This document shows, in pieces, positions 4,527 to 6,287 of a DNA stretch of 6,287 nt. Numbering within the stretch: position 1 is the first letter of the stretch; each line of letters opens with the position of its first letter. The position numbers and the translations under genes are program-made. The notes beneath the pieces are model-generated. The model saw only the letters and a list, made by a program, of their open reading frames with translations, had not been told where the DNA came from and ran no database searches. Source of the DNA: Candidatus Bathyarchaeota archaeon (GTDB taxonomy: Archaea; Thermoproteota; Bathyarchaeia; TCS64); contig JAUYEB010000076.1 of the NCBI GenBank assembly GCA_030691555.1, positions 1 through 6,287 of the forward strand. Reading direction: 5' to 3'.

Positions 4527-5265
4527 CCGCGTCGAGCAGCTCATCCAGGACAGGATTAGGGCTCAGGGCTGCATACACATGACCCTCCTCGACCCCGAGA
4601 AGAAGTCGGGGTACGACTGCGCCGCCATCGCGAAGGATGCTGAGGCGGGGGGCACCACCGCAATCATGGTGGGCGGCAGCACCGTCGCCTCGGGGGTCGA
4701 GATGGAGGACGCCGTCAAGAGGATCAAGGCATCCGTCAAGCTCCCAGTCATAATCTTCCCCAACAACATCGCCAGCATCACCGGCGCAGCGGACGCCATC
4801 TGGTTCATGAGCCTCCTCAACAGCGCCAACACCTACTACCTCATCGACAGCCAGGCCATCGGCGCCCCCATGGTGAAGAAGCTCGGCCTAGAGTCCATGC
4901 CCATGGGCTACATAATCGTCGGCTACGGAGGCGCAGCCGGCTACGTCGGCCAAGCACGCGTAGTCCCCTACGACCGCCCAGAGCTAGCCGTCGCATACGC
5001 CTCAGCCGCCGAGCTGCTCGGTATGCGCTACATCTACCTAGAGGCCGGCTCCGGCGCGCCCCAGCCAGTGTACCCCCAGATGATAGCGGCGGTCCGCAAG
5101 TACTGCAAGTGCACGCTCGTCGTCGGCGGTGGCATACGCGACGCCAAGGCCGCCCTCGCGGCGAAGACGGCGGGCGCCCAGATAGTCGTCACGGGCACCC
5201 TCGTCGAAGACGGTGACAAGGTCACCGAGCGCATCTCGGAGATCACCAAGGCACTCAAGGCCTAA
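4519..5265 (+). CDS. Geranylgeranylglyceryl phosphate synthase (group II type)
   Basis: GGGP synthase joins geranylgeranyl diphosphate to sn-glycerol-1-phosphate, forming the first ether bond of archaeal membrane lipids. It is a TIM-barrel enzyme, cytosolic or membrane-peripheral. The 248-aa product shows the family signatures: HMTLLDPEK at 20-28 (active-site Asp region), FPNN at 80-83, the IWFMSLLNS segment at 94-102 typical of the group II branch, YLEAGSGAP at 173-181, VVGGGIRD at 201-208 and TGTL at 225-228 (glycerol-phosphate phosphate-binding loops). The start is TTG at 4519, overlapping the elf1 stop by 8 nt. A start at the next Met (residue 21) would remove the conserved N-terminal helix before the DPEK motif. 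No well-spaced Shine-Dalgarno is present, so translational coupling to elf1 is likely. A bacterial PcrB-like heptaprenylglyceryl phosphate synthase is the family alternative, but the archaeal context argues against it. Confidence 0.95.
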   Translation: MPNRVEQLIQDRIRAQGCIHMTLLDPEKKSGYDCAAIAKDAEAGGTTAIMVGGSTVASGVEMEDAVKRIKASVKLPVIIFPNNIASITGAADAIWFMSLLNSANTYYLIDSQAIGAPMVKKLGLESMPMGYIIVGYGGAAGYVGQARVVPYDRPELAVAYASAAELLGMRYIYLEAGSGAPQPVYPQMIAAVRKYCKCTLVVGGGIRDAKAALAAKTAGAQIVVTGTLVEDGDKVTERISEITKALKA

Positions 5266-5266
5266 G

Positions 5267-5275
5267 CCTATTATC
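5267..5275 (+). promoter_or_regulatory. Possible TATA-like box for the DP2 gene
   Basis: CCTATTATC directly after the GGGP synthase stop. It is centred about 30 nt ahead of an in-frame TTG (5301) and about 45 nt ahead of the ATG (5316). The TTG distance matches the nadE arrangement, which would give a leaderless message. No Shine-Dalgarno is visible for either start. Read-through from the upstream operon is equally possible. Confidence 0.3.
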
Positions 5276-5315
5276 CCCCGACGCACCCTAGCTTCTCGAT
5301 TTGAGCCAGCTCCGC

Positions 5316-6287
5316 ATGACACCAGAGTACAGGGCGTACTTCGAAGAGCTAGAGGCGAAGCTGGCAGCCCTCTACGAGGTGGCGGCGAGGGCCAAGTCGA
5401 AGGGACTCGACGCCTCCACCGAGCCAGAGCCCCAGATCACCCGCGACATAGCCGAGCGAGTCGAGAAGATGCTCGGCCCACCCGGCCTCACGGCGCGCAT
5501 GAGGGAGCTCGAGGGCATGGACCGCCGCGAGATGGCCTTCAAGATAGCGGAGGAGGTGACCCTGGGGCGATTCGGCGTCTTCGAGCGGGAGAAGGCGGCC
5601 GACCAGGCCATCAGGACGGCCCTCGCCATAATGACGGAGGGCGTCACAGTCGCCCCCATCGAGGGCCTGCCCAAGATCGTCATAAAGGCCAACCCCGACC
5701 GCACCCAGTACCTCAGCCTCTACTTCGCCGGCCCCATCCGCCCCGCCGGTGGCACCGCCCAGGCCATGACCCTCGTCGTCGCCGACTACGTCCGCACCCG
5801 CCTCGGCCTCGATAGGTACCAGCCATCCGAGCAGCAGGTACAGCGATTCATCGAGGAGGTCCGCCTCTACGAGCGCACCGTCCGCCGCTTCCAGTACCAC
5901 GTCACGGACGACGACCTCGAGACCGCCCTCCGCCAGATACCCGTCGAGGCCACCGGCGTCGCCACCGACCCATACGAGGTGAGCAACTACCGCGACGTCG
6001 CCGGCATAGAGACCAACAGGCTACGCGGCGGCGCCCTCAACGTCGTCGTCGACGGCATAGTGGGCCGCTCCCGGAAGCTCCACGGCGCCACCGACAAGCT
6101 CGGCGTCACGGGCTGGGACTGGCTCCTCAAGATGGGGAGGAAGAAGAAGGGCGAGGGGGAGTCGAAGGAGCCCACCGCCGCCTTCATGGACGAGATAATA
6201 GTCGGCCGCCCCGTCTTCGGCTTCCCCGGCGCCGTCGGAGGCTTCCGCCTCAGGTACGGGAGGGCACGCAACACCGGCCTCGCCGCC
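5316..6287 (+). CDS. polC: DNA polymerase D large subunit DP2, N-terminal part (runs off right edge)
   Basis: DP2 is the catalytic large subunit of PolD, the replicative polymerase of most archaea outside Crenarchaeota; it pairs with the DP1 proofreading subunit and PCNA. The window holds 324 open codons, roughly the first quarter to third of a protein usually above 1,000 aa. Family blocks in order are: YFEELEAKL near 8-16, the GPPG turn at 54-57, TEGVTVAPIEG at 107-117, the strongly conserved YFAGPIRPAGGTAQA at 136-150, a DRYQPSEQQVQRFIEEV helix at 166-182, ETNRLRGGA at 232-240, and FRLRYGRARNTG at 310-321. The catalytic double-psi barrel and zinc motifs lie beyond the edge. The start is ATG at 5316 or an in-frame TTG at 5301 (five residues more); an in-frame TAG at 5289-5291 excludes earlier ones. 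The gap to GGGP synthase is 35-50 nt. No intein is seen in the part present; inteins in DP2 usually sit further along. Confidence 0.96.
   Translation, partial: MTPEYRAYFEELEAKLAALYEVAARAKSKGLDASTEPEPQITRDIAERVEKMLGPPGLTARMRELEGMDRREMAFKIAEEVTLGRFGVFEREKAADQAIRTALAIMTEGVTVAPIEGLPKIVIKANPDRTQYLSLYFAGPIRPAGGTAQAMTLVVADYVRTRLGLDRYQPSEQQVQRFIEEVRLYERTVRRFQYHVTDDDLETALRQIPVEATGVATDPYEVSNYRDVAGIETNRLRGGALNVVVDGIVGRSRKLHGATDKLGVTGWDWLLKMGRKKKGEGESKEPTAAFMDEIIVGRPVFGFPGAVGGFRLRYGRARNTGLAA

Noticed and set aside
5213..5815. 200-codon plus-strand frame overlapping the GGGP synthase end and DP2 start
   Set aside because: Arg/Pro/His-rich shifted reading; the frame starting at 5316 carries unmistakable DP2 motifs over the same bases.

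Overview
The window is chromosomal DNA from an archaeon, most likely a non-crenarchaeal member of the TACK group (Thaumarchaeota/Aigarchaeota/Bathyarchaeota/Korarchaeota-like). Three genes point there: a geranylgeranylglyceryl phosphate synthase (ether-lipid synthesis), the large DP2 subunit of archaeal polymerase PolD (absent from Crenarchaeota proper), and a small Elf1-type zinc-ribbon elongation factor (mostly TACK/Asgard among archaea). TATA-like boxes 25-50 nt ahead of starts, frequent TTG starts and apparently leaderless genes agree. The exact lineage cannot be fixed by eye.

Layout. (1) 1-297, minus strand: 5' part of a membrane-anchored coiled-coil protein of unknown function, running off the left edge. 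(2) 298-433: divergent promoter region. (3) 434-2758, plus: complete hypF, the carbamoyltransferase that starts CN-ligand synthesis for [NiFe] hydrogenases. (4) 2766-3257, minus: a 163-aa hypothetical protein convergent with hypF, the two stop codons 7 nt apart. (5) 3258-3446: AT-rich divergent intergenic region with several inverted repeats. (6) 3447-6287, plus: nadE (NAD+ synthetase), elf1-like gene, GGGP synthase and the first 324 codons of the DP2 gene, tightly packed; nadE-elf1-GGGPS look like one transcript, DP2 may have its own promoter.

Base composition is strongly mosaic. Hand counts of single 60-nt lines give about 73% GC at 481-540, 52% at 1801-1860, 37% at 2401-2460, 27% at 2461-2520, 30% at 3061-3120 and 75% at 5701-5760. 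The change happens inside hypF, not at a gene border, and ends at the nadE promoter.

The most unusual signal is a perfect 10-bp palindrome, GTGATATCAC, present four times (1871, 2178, 2760, 3649), always followed by A, plus a 9/10 copy at 2981. About 0.006 copies would be expected by chance in this length at equal base frequencies. The copies lie inside hypF, exactly across the convergent stop codons of hypF and the hypothetical gene, inside the hypothetical gene, and inside nadE; a half-site falls in the putative promoter of the hypothetical gene. They cluster around that gene, whose product could be a DNA-binding protein. Whether this is a local binding-site cluster (regulator or parS-like centromere) or a genome-wide iterated palindrome cannot be decided from the window.
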